Source of the DNA: Tenodera sinensis
Lineage: Eukaryota; Arthropoda; Insecta; Mantodea; Mantidae
Length of the DNA: 64,000 nt
Assembly (NCBI GenBank): GCA_030765045.1
Contig: CM060967.1
Location: forward strand, 168,952,251 to 169,016,250
Direction of reading: 5' to 3'
How positions within the stretch are numbered: the first letter of the stretch is position 1; each line of letters begins with the position of its first letter. The translations under genes and the position numbers were made by a program. A model generated the notes under the pieces. That model did not search any database. It was not told the origin of the DNA and worked only from the letters and a program-made list of their open reading frames with translations. This document shows, in pieces, positions 37,346 through 49,148 of the stretch.

Positions 37346-37672
37346 TCAATAACCTTCAATAGACCTTTTGACCTGTTCCGCTTCAGATTGGAAGTTGGGC
37401 TCTCCAGCGGTTCTTTTGGTCGTCCAAGATGTCTCTTCCCTCTTGGTCAGTAGCTGTAACCTGTCTTCTGGCATTCGCAGTATGTATTGTTGATACTCGT
37501 ACCTACCAGTTATTCTGTGGGTGCTGATGGTTTCCGTTACCGGTGTGATATGTACTTCTCTTATTTCTTCAATTCTTTTGTGATCATACAAAGATCATTC
37601 ATTCCAGCAGCTTATATTCGTCTAATTTGTTTGTGGTTAAATCCCACATTCCTGACCCATAATATAAAGCTG
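37346..37672 (-). mobile_element. LINE fragment, C-terminal part of RT ORF
   Basis: The minus strand encodes YGSGMWDLTTNKLDEYKLLE and then IREVHITPVTETISTHRIT, YILRMPEDRLQLL and SEAEQVKRSIEG. YGS-x-W followed by RMPEDRLP is a standard LINE order. A family A copy begins immediately downstream on the plus strand. Confidence 0.75.
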
Positions 37673-37675
37673 TGA

Positions 37676-37765
37676 TTTTTCATGACAAATGAAATATTGG
37701 TATATATTGAATTTTGGAAGTGTTCCCAGAAGTTCTCTTCATTCTGGATGACTTTTACATATCTT

Positions 37766-37815
<50 letters not shown>

Positions 37816-38145
37816 TAGAGTCATTTCTGAGGTACTCAATTTTTTTTTAGTTTTCTAATACTTAAGGTTTCTGATATAGGATTACGTTATTAATTTTTTT
37901 ATCTCTTGGCCGTGCAAGAGAACGGAATTTCAAAGCATCACAAAGCGATTAGATCCTCAAATATTTGACAATCACTAAAAGTCTATTGTATTACCATATT
38001 GCCCTTGCACCAACAAAACAATTAGCAATAAGATAATTTCTACAAATGTTTATTAACATGAACTACATAGAGGAACAGGTGTTTGTAAGAATAGTTCAAG
38101 AGTACAAGAGTAGAGAAAGTCATTTGAGTGCAACACATTTTTCAA
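37676..38145 (-). repeat. Family A repeat, truncated copy with 45-bp T run
   Basis: 'gacaaatgaaatattggtat', 'ttcattctggatgactttt' and 'gtagagaaagtcatttgagt' mark the minus-orientation family. A poly-T run (37770-37814) replaces a segment of about 90 bases in the middle. Confidence 0.8.
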
Positions 38146-38699
38146 TTTTAGGGTCGCTTTATAGATTATTCTTCCCAAGTTTGTTAGGTCACCAGAATCC
38201 AGGTTTAGGTCATAACTGCTGTACATCTGCACAGTGGTTTTATTAAAAGTGCGGTATGTAGTATGGAGAAGTTTGCCTCTTCTGGTTCCTTTCATGTTGA
38301 AAAGTGCGTCCTTCATGGTCGAGATGGCCGGTCGGCCGGTCGGCCGCTCCCTTGACCTGCTCTGACCTTCTTGTCCTCTGTCACCCACACACAGCAGCAC
38401 AGTGACCACCACATACATATTCATCAAACACAGAATGACTGACGCCTTGTAATTTCGCAAATTGCGCCAAATTGAATAGCAGAAGATCTTGGGCACTGTT
38501 AACTGCTACCTACAACACAGAAGCGAATACTCTACAGGGGACAACATACTAGTATGCGTAAATATGACCATTTTGTAACAATTATGTGGGTACAAAATTC
38601 CCTTAACGAGAGAAACCCTTTTATGCAGCCTTAACGTTAGAAGTGCTTATTATGACGACATAAATCGTGCTAAATTATCCTATTTCTGATACTTCTTCT
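38146..38699. other. No recognised gene
   Basis: A 147-codon minus-strand open frame (38053-38496) starts inside a family A copy and has no recognisable domain. Tandem 'ggtcggcc' words occur at 38330-38345. Confidence 0.45.
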
Positions 38700-38790
38700 T
38701 TCCCTGATTACCCTCCCCTTATGTAGGACTTACATCCCCTAGCCAGCCTAGGAGCAGACGCCTGTCGCAGAGCAGGGGGGTCTCTGGACC
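38700..38790 (-). repeat. SINE tail fragment (same family as 16652 and 57468)
   Basis: The reverse complement reads 'ggcgtctgctcctaggc', 'gtaagtcctacataagg' and 'ggagggtaatcaggga', the terminal half-unit of the SINE tail. The head is absent. Confidence 0.8.
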
Positions 38791-38927
38791 AGAGTGAAGA
38801 CCTGGAAGCAGGTGGATTTCTGATACAGTGCCAGAAAATGAATGACGTAATTGCCATGCCAATAAGACAGCAATAACGTCACAAGATAATTTTCTCCAAT
38901 GCGCCTGTAAGAAAATCTGCATTTTTA

Positions 38928-39055
38928 CTTTCTCTACTATGTAGAGAAAGTATTGTATTCCACTCAAAGTTCGATGTCGAGATTTCACCGGAAATATAGG
39001 TTTTGAGACCCTTTGCATCCCCAAAAAATCATTTTTAGAAAAAGGTCCGTGAGAG

Positions 39056-39093
<38 letters not shown>

Positions 39094-39744
39094 TGGACAG
39101 CATAACTGAAAACGAACAGTCAGTTAAAAACCATAGTTGGTATTTAACTTTAATATCTTTTAAGGATGCGATAGGATGATTTTGAAGAACATTTTGATTT
39201 TCTTGAAAATGGCTGTAACGATTTTAATTAAAATGCCATATATTTAAGATATTTTTATGACAAATAAAATGTATATTTTGAATTTTCTCTATATAGCTCA
39301 GGTAGTCCAGTTTTCTCTTGATGACTTTTGCATAACTGGTAAACCGTAAGAGGTAGACCAAATCTTACTATACAAAAATGTAGATCTCGTTAAAACATAC
39401 AATTTATGTCCAAATGACTTTTTTTAAGTGAACCATTTCCGAGACATTCATTGTTATTTTTGTGAGTTTTGGAAAAACACTTTATTCAAATGGAACATCG
39501 TTATTCATTTTTTGTGTTAGCCGTACAAAGAGAATGGAATTTGAAAGCTTTAAAAGATTTGACTATCGCTCAAAGCTTACTGTATTGTAATATTCCCCTT
39601 GTACCTACAAGGAAATAAACAATAAAATAATTTGTACAAATGTTTATCTCAACTAACATGAAGAAGATATAGGAATAAGAGTTTGTAAGAATGGTGAGTA
39701 TATGAGAAGAGGAAGTCATGTGAGTGCAACTCATCAGATTTTTC
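38928..39744 (-). repeat. Family A repeat with a (GA)n expansion
   Basis: It runs on plus from TTTTTACTTTCTCTACTATG to AACTCATCAGATTTTTCC. A GA run (39050-39090) sits where 20468-21201 has its GT run. The 5'-most bases form a clear terminal hairpin, ACTTTCTCTAC-TAT-GTAGAGAAAGT. Confidence 0.9.
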
Positions 39745-40975
39745 CTTTCTCCATCCACAAAACTTTTCATATTCTTTTTCGTCAACATATTTTGATTTTT
39801 CTGGAATTAATAAACTCTCAGAATTCTTGGCTTCGTTCAAAATGTCAATCCACATTTGCAATAGCTTTTATCATCACCTTCCATTTTTCTCTATATAAAT
39901 TGAAACAAATGAAACATCTGCTTGGCAACCATATTACGTCATATATCTGTGTTTCCTGGCACATTATAATCGTTTATTTAGCAAATTCATTGGTTATTTT
40001 CATGTATTTTAATTCTAAAGTTGCATAAAACGTTGTAACTTAATCAGATTATACATTAATTATATTTACATCTTCTACTTCAGCGTTTGGGCTCCAGCCA
40101 ATTCCGACTCCATATTGCTGATACCATCGTTTCTTTGATCTTCCTGGTTTCCTTTTATTTTGTGGCTTATAATTTATAGCTGTTCTGGATATTCTATTGA
40201 TTGGTATTCTGTTGAAGTGTAATTTCCAGTTTTTTATGTATGTCTTAATTATATTATATTATATTATATAATTCATCTAGTTCTTAATTCTTTGCGAATA
40301 CTTAACATTGGTCATTCTGTGCAGTTTTGTATATCCTGGGTATAGATCTCAACTAGTTACATAAATAATTATTTTGCAGTTTGTTACAACTTGTGTATAA
40401 ATGGAGCTATAGATCGCTGCGGTCATGTTGGACAGTTGCAATTTGTAAATGAAAGTGCTTAAGCAACATTGGGCAGCAAATGCAATTTTATGGATGAGTG
40501 CGTTGAAATGGTTGATTATCGAATAGCTGCAAATTGGAGTCCATCAGTTAAAACGAATCAAACTAGCCAAAGACATTGCTTAGTGAAACAGTGAAATCTA
40601 GATCTATAAATCGATAAAGCCATTTAATAACATTTCTGTCTGGATTGTTGCAATATAGTTCAGTGTAATGCACAGCATATTCATTAACATTCTCTTTGGT
40701 TACCAGAGAAAGCAAGCCCTGAGCTTGGTTTACCATTTTCCGACTGATGGCTTGTATATAATGGCAAAATTATACAGGATGAGCCAATCTTTACGACCAG
40801 TTATACGGACGATACAAAATAAATAAATAAATAAAATCTGAAAAACTACGATCCCGGTACCTGATTTCTAAAACCGGGATGTGTTTTCCAAATTCTAAAT
40901 TTATTGAAACTGGTAATACAATTTTTAGAGAGATATTATATCAGATAACAATAGAAATAAGAAAAATAAAAGAAA
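39745..40975. other. 1.2 kb without a recognised gene
   Basis: It holds a TATAT-type tandem run (40243-40268), a CAGGATGAGCCA motif near 40788 resembling the terminus at 16010, and a short AAAT repeat near 40821. No coding evidence. Confidence 0.45.
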
Positions 40976-41440
40976 GTTTGTTCTGATTGGTTAATCTTGA
41001 TCCAGGACATCATTGTTGATAGCCAATCTCGCAGATCTTCTGGGTGGTTGGATACTTGAGTCAACACTAGTTGGTGAAATATCATTTGCAATAGTTTCAT
41101 TCCAAGCAAATTCACTGATTTTAGTTGCGAGTATCTCTAGATGTTTATACAACCTTGATTTCTCAGAATATCTGCAACTTGAAAACTTCTTGGATTATCT
41201 CTAACTTCTTCAGCTGCATTCCCATATTTGACGCATTCGAATAATGTGTGCTCTGGAGTTCCTGGAACTTTACAACAGCTACAGTTATCGTCAGCTTGTT
41301 TATTTATTTTCATCCAGTATGTTCCATATGGGCCGTGTCCTGTCATATAGTTAATAGTACCTTTTGTTGGTTTGAAATATTTTAATCTAACTCTTTCACT
41401 TATGTTCGAGATACAGGACTTCATTTTGAGCATTTTGATA
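40976..41440 (-). mobile_element. LINE fragment (R1/I/Jockey type), C-terminal end of ORF2
   Basis: The minus-strand frame 41137-41433 encodes YMTGHGPYGTYWMKI, NCSCCKVPGTPEHTLFEC and KYGNAAEEV. The L-TGHG-F-x-Y ... C-C ... E-[TH]-x-x-H-[VT]-L-F-E-C block is the post-RNase H zinc-knuckle-like region common to these LINEs. The RT itself is absent. An RNase H fragment of similar type lies at 47520-47930. Confidence 0.8.
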
Positions 41441-41449
41441 TTAGGAACA

Positions 41450-41600
41450 AGAGATCGGAAATGACTATCTTGGACGCCACGCGATTGTTCACCGACGAGG
41501 CCGTTTTCACCCGTGATGATGTGTTCATCTGCCGCAGTAGCCGTATATGGAGTGACAACCGTCTGGTTTCCAGCAGAGACTTGCTAGTATTAACAAATGG
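41450..41600 (+). mobile_element. DUF4817-type transposase fragment, first catalytic region
   Basis: The plus strand encodes RLFTDEAVFTRDDVFICRSS and RIWSDNR, matching the F-T-D-E-A-x-F-T-R-x-G-V-F ... W-x-x-x-N-P pattern that carries the first catalytic Asp of these insect transposases. The rest is missing or inverted. Confidence 0.7.
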
Positions 41601-41719
41601 GACAAGTCATCACATAGCGAAAATATGCCCATCACTTAAGCCTATTATATTAGCACATTACATGGTACAACCATGGAAAAAGTTATTGAGCGTATTAGAG
41701 AGTAGTATAGTTCAAATCG

Positions 41720-42241
41720 TGTTGCAGCGCGGTTTACACAAGTAGATATTTCCAACATGCAGCTGAGTTTATTGATAGTCTCTATTCCGTATGTTATCAT
41801 CTATTGGACACACAAATAGGCTGCGTCTTGAATCACTAATCTTATTTTTTTTTTTTTTTTTTTTTTTTTGGAGGGGGATGCTGTTTAATGTCCTCTTACT
41901 ACTTGCAGGTGGAACTGATGATACATGGAACGAAGATGGAATATCTGTGGAATGAGATGGCGTGGGGTACTAGAGAACCCAGAGGAAACCCCCCTACCAC
42001 ACCTTGTCCACCACAAATCCCACATGCTATTCGCCTTTGGTGAGAGGCGAATGGTATAGCCACTCGGCCACAGCACAGCCTCGAATCACCACTCACATTT
42101 GTGTTTGCAATCATGTATACAAATGTGAGTGATGATTCAAGATACGGTGTTTGTGTGTCGGACAGATGATAACATGTGGAACAATAAACTCAGGCTGTAT
42201 GTTGGAAATATGAACGTGCTAAATTACGCTGCAACAGCACG
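41720..42241. repeat. Foldback structure: imperfect inverted repeat of about 125-160 bp arms
   Basis: The left arm 41720-41845 and right arm 42083-42241 are inverted: 'tttccaacatgcagctgagt' pairs with the complement of 42189-42210, 'gttatcatct' and 'acacacaaa' pair with 42150-42173, and 'cttgaatcac' pairs with 42133-42140. The inner arm GAATCACCACTCACATTTGT (42083-42102) matches 42119-42138 at 19 of 20 bases around a 16-base loop. A SINE interrupts the left arm. Confidence 0.75.
41848..42082 (-). mobile_element. tRNA-derived SINE inserted in the left arm of the foldback
   Basis: The reverse complement begins GAGGCTGTGCTGTGGCCGAG, an A-box-like head, shares 'gtggtggacaagg' and 'ttcctctgggttctct' with the SINE at 57468, and ends in an A tail (plus-strand T run 41848-41869). 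GAATCACTAATCTTA on the left and GAATCACCACTCACA on the right form an imperfect target duplication. Confidence 0.75.
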
Positions 42242-42294
42242 TGGGGCATAGAAATATTGTGTTCTTCTAATGTTCTCAATAATTTTTTCTTAGC

Positions 42295-42405
42295 TGTACC
42301 TAGAGGAACATATAAAATAAAAACATTTCTACAAACGTTTATCTCTATTAACATGAAGTGCATAGAAGAATGGGTGTTTTAAGAATAGTATGTACAAGAA
42401 TAATC
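42295..42405 (-). repeat. Family A repeat, 5'-end fragment
   Basis: 'aaaacatttctacaaacgtt', 'atctctattaacatgaagtg' and 'aagaatagtatgtacaagaa' match the minus-orientation family. It lies about 65 bases upstream of the first PDZ-gene exon in the window. Confidence 0.65.
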
Positions 42406-42470
42406 ACTAATTCCATGTACGTTATGCATTTAAACTGTAACCATTAAATATATGAACGTTTTTGTTTCAG

Positions 42471-44271
42471 TGCTGTCGACATGGGGTCGGCGCATGGGTC
42501 GCAAGTTGGAGCTGCTACGCCGCGGAGATTCCAAGGAGTCCCTCAACACGGTGCCGTCTCCTGCTCCGAGTCCATCGCCAAGTCCTGTGTCTATCACCGC
42601 TACCTCAACCCCAGATAGTTCTGCGCGCAACAAGAAGCCTTCTCCATGGCGCATTGGTCGCAGCGCATCCGAATCTGCTCCTCCACCGTCTCCACACTCA
42701 AGGTCGTCGCTGTCTGAAGGAACCGCAGCCGCGAGAAGACGTGCACTTAGTGACGTTACCACGGAATCACCTTCCCCTTTAAAAAGCTTCTTCATCCGAA
42801 TGGGATCTACAGGTATGCTAAACGCGACTTCTAGAAATCAGCTGCAGACTCAGGCACCGCTCCAACCTCTGCACCAGGGTAAGGTAGCGCTTTTCAAGAG
42901 CTGCTCCACTTCACAGTTGTCAACTTCGTCCTACGTTCGTGGGGAAGATCCTGCTGAAGGTCTGGATCTAACACAACATTGCTCTGAGAGCATTTCTGAC
43001 CTTAGCACCGTTGACAAACAGGACACCAGCTCTCTCAAGGTGCCCCAACGCAGCGAGGCAGATCCTGGTTACGTTCCGACTAAGACACGGAGCTGCGACA
43101 ATATTGCAAGTCTTGGAACCGGAAACGCGAACAGTGCCAATAACGGCCGTCGAGCGCACTTTCCATACGCCTTTCTTCGGTCCAAGCTTTCAGTGTTACC
43201 TGAGGAAAACGGAGGAAGTGTTATTAACCAACAGAGAAGTGACAATTTTCCAGACCACCGTAGGTCGCTTATAGAAACTCGCACAGCGGTTTCTGCGGAT
43301 AGAGCGTGTAGACTGAGGGCCAATTCTGAGGAATATGTACCTGCTGCCGTGTTGATTGAGGAAGAAGGGACTAATACGTTAGGTCGCAGAAGGAAAGATA
43401 GTGTAGAAGTGAGATCCTTCAGAAGACCCTCAAACTATGCACATCAGTCGTTCCTTGCGACACCGTATAGGGAAGACAGATCACACTGTCAGCCAATTGT
43501 TAGCGGGTATTACGTGAGCTCAAACGAGTCCGGTTATGATAGCGATGGCCCAAGGCATTGCACTGAAGACTGTGGAAAACAGACAAATGGAAACAATAGT
43601 GATAAGTGTTTAAACGCCGGATCCTCAGATCAAGATGGTGATAGTGGCATTATCGCAAACGAAAGTTCAGATTCAGGATCTCTGCATGAATCGGAGATGG
43701 ACTCTGGCGGAGGAAAATGTCTCGATGAGATTCGAATCGAAGTACCTGTAAAGCAGCAGCACTTTCCCACACCTTACATACCTAGATCGGCAACTCCAAG
43801 TTGCATTCTGTACGACTCCGAGGAGTCGAGACCTTTCCGGCGGGACAACTGGGCCCGTTCGTCCAGTATAGCAGCCCTACACACCACCTCATCCTCCAGC
43901 AAGGATTCTCGTGCTATCCTTGCGAGCCTTACGCCTTGGGAGAAGCGAAGGAGCAACAGTTCCGCAGCTTTTGGTTCACCAGGTGAGGACGTCACGATAG
44001 GTCGTCGACAGGAGGAGAAGAACGACAACCGCAGGTTATCCTGCACGTCACTAGTCGAAGCCGGCAGCGAGAGTTGTGTAGCGCGCAGCAGAAGACTACC
44101 AATAGCTACATCCCTCACCTCATTACAACAGAGCTCGCAGTGCAGAAGGCGGTTTCTACTTGTCCGACTTACAAAGACTGCAGTAGATGAGAATATTGGT
44201 ATACGACTGGAGAAACAACAGGGTGTGCGTTTCTTCGTGTCGCAGCTGGAGGAGGATGGGCTTGCGAAGAG
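42471..44271 (+). CDS. PDZ scaffold protein, internal exon 1 of 4 seen (Ser-rich region and first half of PDZ 1)
   Basis: The acceptor TTTGTTTCAG ends at 42470. The exon opens in phase 1 (two bases finish a codon), so the ATG at 42452 lies in the intron and is not the start. It gives about 600 residues: WGRRMGRKLELLRRGDS, a Pro/Ser run (PSPAPSPSPSPV), long Ser/Arg-rich disordered sequence, then residues 558-600 with RRRFLLVRLTKTAV and ENIGIRLE, the first strand and carboxylate-binding loop of a PDZ domain. The donor follows at AAGAG|GTAAAT (phase 2). The exon is much less AT-rich than its surroundings. The protein probably acts as a cytoplasmic or junctional scaffold binding C-terminal peptides. 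The family resembles PDZD2/IL16-type proteins; Drosophila big bang is a possible orthologue, unverified. Upstream exons are not firmly located. Confidence 0.92.
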
Positions 44272-46920
44272 GTAAATAAAACTTAAATATTATGTGAAAA
44301 TGTATTTATATAAGGCGGGCATCGGCACGAGTAGAGAGGTAGCGATTGAATGTGCCTCACCCACCCCCATTTTCTTGTCGAGTGACGAAGGTTGTTTTGA
44401 TACAAGCGCAGTGGTGGGTTCGTTCCACCTGCGTGACAGTAATAATTTCTACGCTGTTATTAACTATTTGGTTCCTATTAAACATATGGTGCGTACAATA
44501 ATCATTACAGTCACCTACTGTGGTTAGGCCAATTGCATAATCTTGAAGTTTATAACCTATTATCGTTATCTTTATAACCTTTGTTAATATTCTTACGCTG
44601 TCTTATAATTAATACACTAAATTGTTTCTCTTTCACAATAAATAAAACAGTTAAGCTCCATGGCTATTTAACAAAACTATTGGTCATGTGTTCAAGCTTT
44701 AAATATCTTATGTTAAATAAACTAATAGCAAACTAAACCCCTAATAAGTGGAATAATATCACTCCTTTCATATGTTTACAAAATACCTTTTGAAATTGTA
44801 AATAAATACATATAAGGTCGCCAAAGTTTGATTTACGCTTCTGATCAAAGTGGAGTTTGATTGTAACATTTTATATTTATAAATTGAAGTCCGCATATTA
44901 TTAGCAAACTTTCCTGTTTTTGTAACTTAGAAAAAATTCTATCTGCCACTCTATGAAAAAGACGTCCCGACCAAAGCATATACGCCACTGAATGAGGCGT
45001 GTTGGAAGCTGAACATCGGTGAAGGGGAGGGATAGCTGGTGGAGTGAGGCAAGAAGCTGGTGGAGTGGCTCTTTTAAGCCGATTTTGTCCATGCATGATG
45101 TAAGAGGCTTACTAGGATTGAATTTTCTAGATATCTTTGTGGTTTTAAAATTTGAAAATTCGCATGGTTAATGTTAGTAAATAAAGGAATGACTGGACTC
45201 AAAGCTCTAGCCCAAGTAAATTTGTCAGACAATACAAGCAAATGTCTTAAGTAACGAAAAAGAGTACAACTTTTAAAAAAACAGACAAGTATGATAGTGA
45301 CATAGTCAGACACTTTAAGTAACTGTAAGTATTTGATTCAAGTTGATGTTATTAGTAGTGGAGAAATACCCTTTTGTTTTATGAAGTCTTTAGTGTCCAA
45401 ATTTTAATTGTTTTTTGGCATGAATTAGTGTTTTGTGAGTCAATGAATAAAGCAATTATAAAATTCACTCTTGAATCTTCAGATAGCTTATTTGTGATTA
45501 TGCATGTTTATTTGCACACAGATAAGAGTAAACTGAAATGTAAGTAATAAATTTCATGTGCAAAAATGTACAATTGAGCAAATACACATAATAGAGAGCA
45601 AAGTGCGCCTGTCCATTGGTTAAAAAGTTCCCTCTGTATGTAGAATTGTAAATGTCATCGTGATTCTAACCTTAAGTAGTTAACATGGGATGGACCTAGT
45701 TGTTTATTGTTGATACACCACCTAGACAATAGTTGAGAAGCCAAATAGATCAGTGCCTTCTCGGAAGCGTTTGTCTACAGTTGTCTTCGACGTTAGCAGC
45801 AGTTAACTAACAAATCGCTGTAAAAGCTTGGTGAAATCAAATATTTTGAGCATTTTTAACACCTGTTAATAAAACCAACCGGCCTTTGATATAATGCTTT
45901 TTGAGAGTTAAAATCGAAACGGAAAATTATGACATGTTCTTACTCGTTATATATTTTATTATGCAGAATATTCTGTGGATTTGGCTTTGGGTGAAAATTA
46001 ATATAGTAACAGCTTTGAATTAAATTATTGATCTTAGTAGTTATGACAGAACTTTTGAAGCATCAAGGATTGGTATTATTTGGAAATGTTTATAATACTG
46101 TCACGTTGACATAGAACAGCAAAGCGCGATATGCAACACTGATTCAGCTGGCTTTCAAAAGTGCCCTGAGAGCAATCGTTATGTTGTTATTCTATGGCTG
46201 TTGTCACGTTAAATATCTTACTATGTTTTGTGTAAAACGAGTTGTTTATGTCTATGAGTTAAATTATGTGACTTAAGGCCAGTTTTGATGAAAGTAGATA
46301 GTAGTGATAAGAGGCAAACAATTGAGTCACTTTGTTCCACTACATTTACGTTTGATAATGGATAACGAATTGGTGTATTTCCAAAATTTCTTAATGGCAC
46401 GGATTTAGAGTAGTACAGGCAATGCACCGTGCCAGTGGCAGTGTCATTTATTCTCATATAGGTTTTAATGTAACCTGGCAACTCGGAGATACTTGATCAC
46501 GAAGTACGAAATTCGATAGGAAGGGTTTATCCTATTTGGTATTCCATAAACTTCGCGCAGGATTCACAAACAAACAGAAAGTGCTACTACGGAAATAAGT
46601 ATTCCTAAAGCAAATATTGAAATTGCTTGTAGTGTTTACCTTTGGTTAGAGCTTTAAGCAAACAGCATTACAAGTATGTGCGACATTCATTCCATTTGTA
46701 CCTCTTAAATATCATCACACTCTTGTTGATACAAGCAAGTTGAAAAAGCAGTTCCATTTAAATACCGCCTTTTACATCTCAGGTCATATAAGCGGAGTTT
46801 TTATCATTGGAACAATTGCTCACCAACAACGATGTTCACTCGCTTGCAATGTTAATCTTTGAGTTACATTAAATTCACACTCATTCACATTTCCAGGTTA
46901 TAGCTAAGATGACAAATAAA
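44272..46920 (+). other. First part of intron 1, no recognised element
   Basis: AT-rich intronic sequence. Short open frames, for example 44294-44527 and 44845-45096, have no recognised domain. The intron runs GT at 44272 to AG at 49799. Confidence 0.7.
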
Positions 46921-46924
46921 TAAT

Positions 46925-47035
46925 CCTGGCCAAAGAAAGATTGCCAACCTCCAGACGGGAATACACCCCGGGACTCCTGGATTAGAAGTCTAGCATGCCA
47001 ACCACAGAGACAGTCGAACACAGGGTTTGTCTAAT
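46925..47035 (-). mobile_element. tRNA-like SINE fragment in intron 1
   Basis: The reverse complement contains TCTGTGGTTGGCATGCTAGA (A-box-like) and GTCCCGGGGTGTATTCCC (B-box-like) about 30 bases apart. The B box is weak, so this is a tentative SINE or tRNA pseudogene. Confidence 0.5.
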
Positions 47036-47519
47036 AAGAGTATCGTCCTCATGACCTTGGGGTAACATGCTATAGCTCGTGCAATGTTTTGGAACAGTGA
47101 AGTATTTAAATGAAAGCTTTGATGCGAGTTCAGTGTTATCTCAACCCCTCAAGTATCACAGAATTGTTGATTTCATACGTATCCACACAAGGAAGTCTAG
47201 GAGAGGCAAATGATAATACTAGACATAAGCTTGCTCAATAAAAAAGGATAGAAGAAATCCCGGCTGGCTAACTGTCCTCTGGGTGAGCGTCATTGTTCAA
47301 AAACAATTGCACGAACTATAGCCCCTGGTTTCAGAGATCACTGGTTGTAAACCGGCGGAGGGTTATATGATTTTTTTTCGAAATGGAAGTCCAGGCATGT
47401 AAAAAATCTCTATTTAACGTCGCTTTAACAACTAAGTTATATCGCGGCGTCTTAGAGTTACATGTGCATACAACAAAGTATTAACAATTTAAAATAATGT
47501 AATAAGGACACAGAAATAA

Positions 47520-47930
47520 TTGAAGTTCATTATCCTGTAAATTCACTGAAAATATGGTTGATGTGTTGCACGAGTCTCTTGGCGGCTTCATCGGCTTCCT
47601 CATTTCCTATGATACCCTGGTGGGAGAGTATCCATAACCTGCTTACTTAGTTCATTGAAGATAATTTTGATCTCTTTGGGAGTTCCAGATCCGCCGAGCT
47701 ATTATGTAGGCTTTGGATAACAGAGTCGAAGTATATCAGAAATTTACCAGTTTCTTGACATATGACATGGTTGAGGGCTTGCTGAATTCCGTAAACTTCA
47801 CAATTGTACGTGGAATAAAGGTCAGATAACTTGTATAAACGTGTCCATTCACAGTGGCGTCCACAGATTGATTAACTAATTAATACGGCCTCTAAACAGA
47901 ATGTTGTTTTAAAATCTATCGGCCGGCTTT
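47520..47930 (-). mobile_element. LINE fragment, RNase H domain
   Basis: The minus strand encodes LSDLYSTYNCEVYGIQQAL and then WILSHQGIIGNEEADEAAKR, with H-x-G-I-x-GNE-x-AD, the final catalytic block of LINE RNase H domains. An in-frame stop (SSMN-stop-VSRLW) interrupts it. It is likely of the same R1/I-type group as 40976-41440, which holds the part that follows RNase H. Confidence 0.82.
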
Positions 47931-48228
47931 CCTGCAACGTGTTCATAAACAAGGGCTTCTGTGCCAACATAACGGATGCAATAACACCAACCATGGCCGT
48001 AGCTTTACCATGGTTATCGTTTACGAACAGTTGGCGGCACTAATGCAACCTAACAGATGGAATATCACCAAATATAACCAGACCACGCCATAATGGGGGA
48101 AAATGTCAAAGTTGGTTTTTGGGATATTCCAATAAGCTATGTCCTTTATATGTATGCAAACGCAATAAGAGCGTCACCAATCAATGGGCATTGCTAAATG
48201 TTCCAGAAATATTTCTAAAATTTAAATT

Positions 48229-48258
48229 AAGTGCAAGGGATATCTTGAAAATGGTTAA

Positions 48259-48320
<62 letters not shown>

Positions 48321-48580
48321 ACACAATTTGACAAATTGTGTGCTTTAAGAAGTACCCATTTATTATACAGTAATAGATTGTCTATCTCTTACAGTTTACC
48401 AGTTTTACAAGACATTCTGAATGAGTAGGGCTTCGGAGGTCATTTCTAGGAAGTTTAAGATATACATTTCATTTGTCATTAAAATATCTTAAACATACGG
48501 TAATGTAATCAAAATCGTTACAGCCGTTTTTAGAAAATCAGCAGTTTTTAAAAATTCTTAATGTAAAAGTTAGTTTTGGT
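48229..48580 (+). repeat. Family A repeat fragment with (CA)n
   Basis: 'gggatatcttgaaaatggtt', a CA run (48261-48317), 'aattgtgtgctttaagaagt', 'cttacagtttaccagtttta' and 'catttcatttgtcat' follow the family order. The CA run occupies the 'actctacaaaa' position. Confidence 0.75.
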
Positions 48581-48966
48581 TTGTAAAAGAAGCTAGGCTG
48601 CATAATGCTATACTCCAGGCTTGTGTGATACTTCATCCAACAATAACAACTGAACCGGTTCCAAGAGACTAATGTTTGTAATGCTGATATGAAAATTAAA
48701 AGCAGGGCGTGATACTTGTGGATCATGTTTCAACAAAACAATTATAGATATCGACGTGCACTTCACCAATTTGAAAGGCAAATAAGAACTTGTGAAATTA
48801 ATCTGCAAAGAGCCATACAAGTGCCCATTTTTCAATTGGAATTATCCAGATAACCGACAGCCACTACTTTTTCTTTTCTTTTTTTTTTTTAATTAGTTTT
48901 AAATATATCTTACTCACAATCATAAAACGAGTATAGAAGTGCAAAACACCAGTATTTACCTTCTCA
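48581..48966 (+). other. Intron 1 stretch, no recognised element
   Basis: It contains a T-rich run near 48875. Small minus-strand open frames have no domain. Confidence 0.5.
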
Positions 48967-49062
48967 GTATTCCACCAAAAAATTTGACACGAAAATTTCA
49001 TGGGAAATATTTTAGAACTCCAGAAAAAAGAAACAATAATTGAAAGCTTTTAGAAAAAAATC
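48967..49062 (-). repeat. Family A repeat, 3'-end fragment
   Basis: 'attccaccaaaaaatttgac', 'gaaaatttcatgggaaat' and 'gcttttagaaaaa' match the minus-orientation start of the family. It abuts an oppositely oriented fragment. Confidence 0.65.
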
Positions 49063-49148
49063 TGGTGTGTTGCACTCACATGAATTTCTCTACTCTTGTA
49101 CTAAGCTTTCTTAGAAACTCTTATTCCTGTATCTTCTTCTTCGTGTCT
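49063..49148 (+). repeat. Family A repeat, 5'-end fragment
   Basis: 'atctggtgtgttgcactcac', 'tttctctactcttgtactaa' and 'tcctgtatcttcttcttcgt' match the plus-orientation 5' end. It joins the preceding fragment head to head. Confidence 0.75.

Noticed and set aside
38053..38496. 147-codon minus-strand open frame
   Set aside because: Its C-terminal part is family A sequence and the remainder has no recognisable motif.
42452..42470. ATG at 42452 as the start of the PDZ protein
   Set aside because: TTTGTTTCAG ending at 42470 is a strong acceptor and the residues before it (MNVFVS) come from the polypyrimidine tract.
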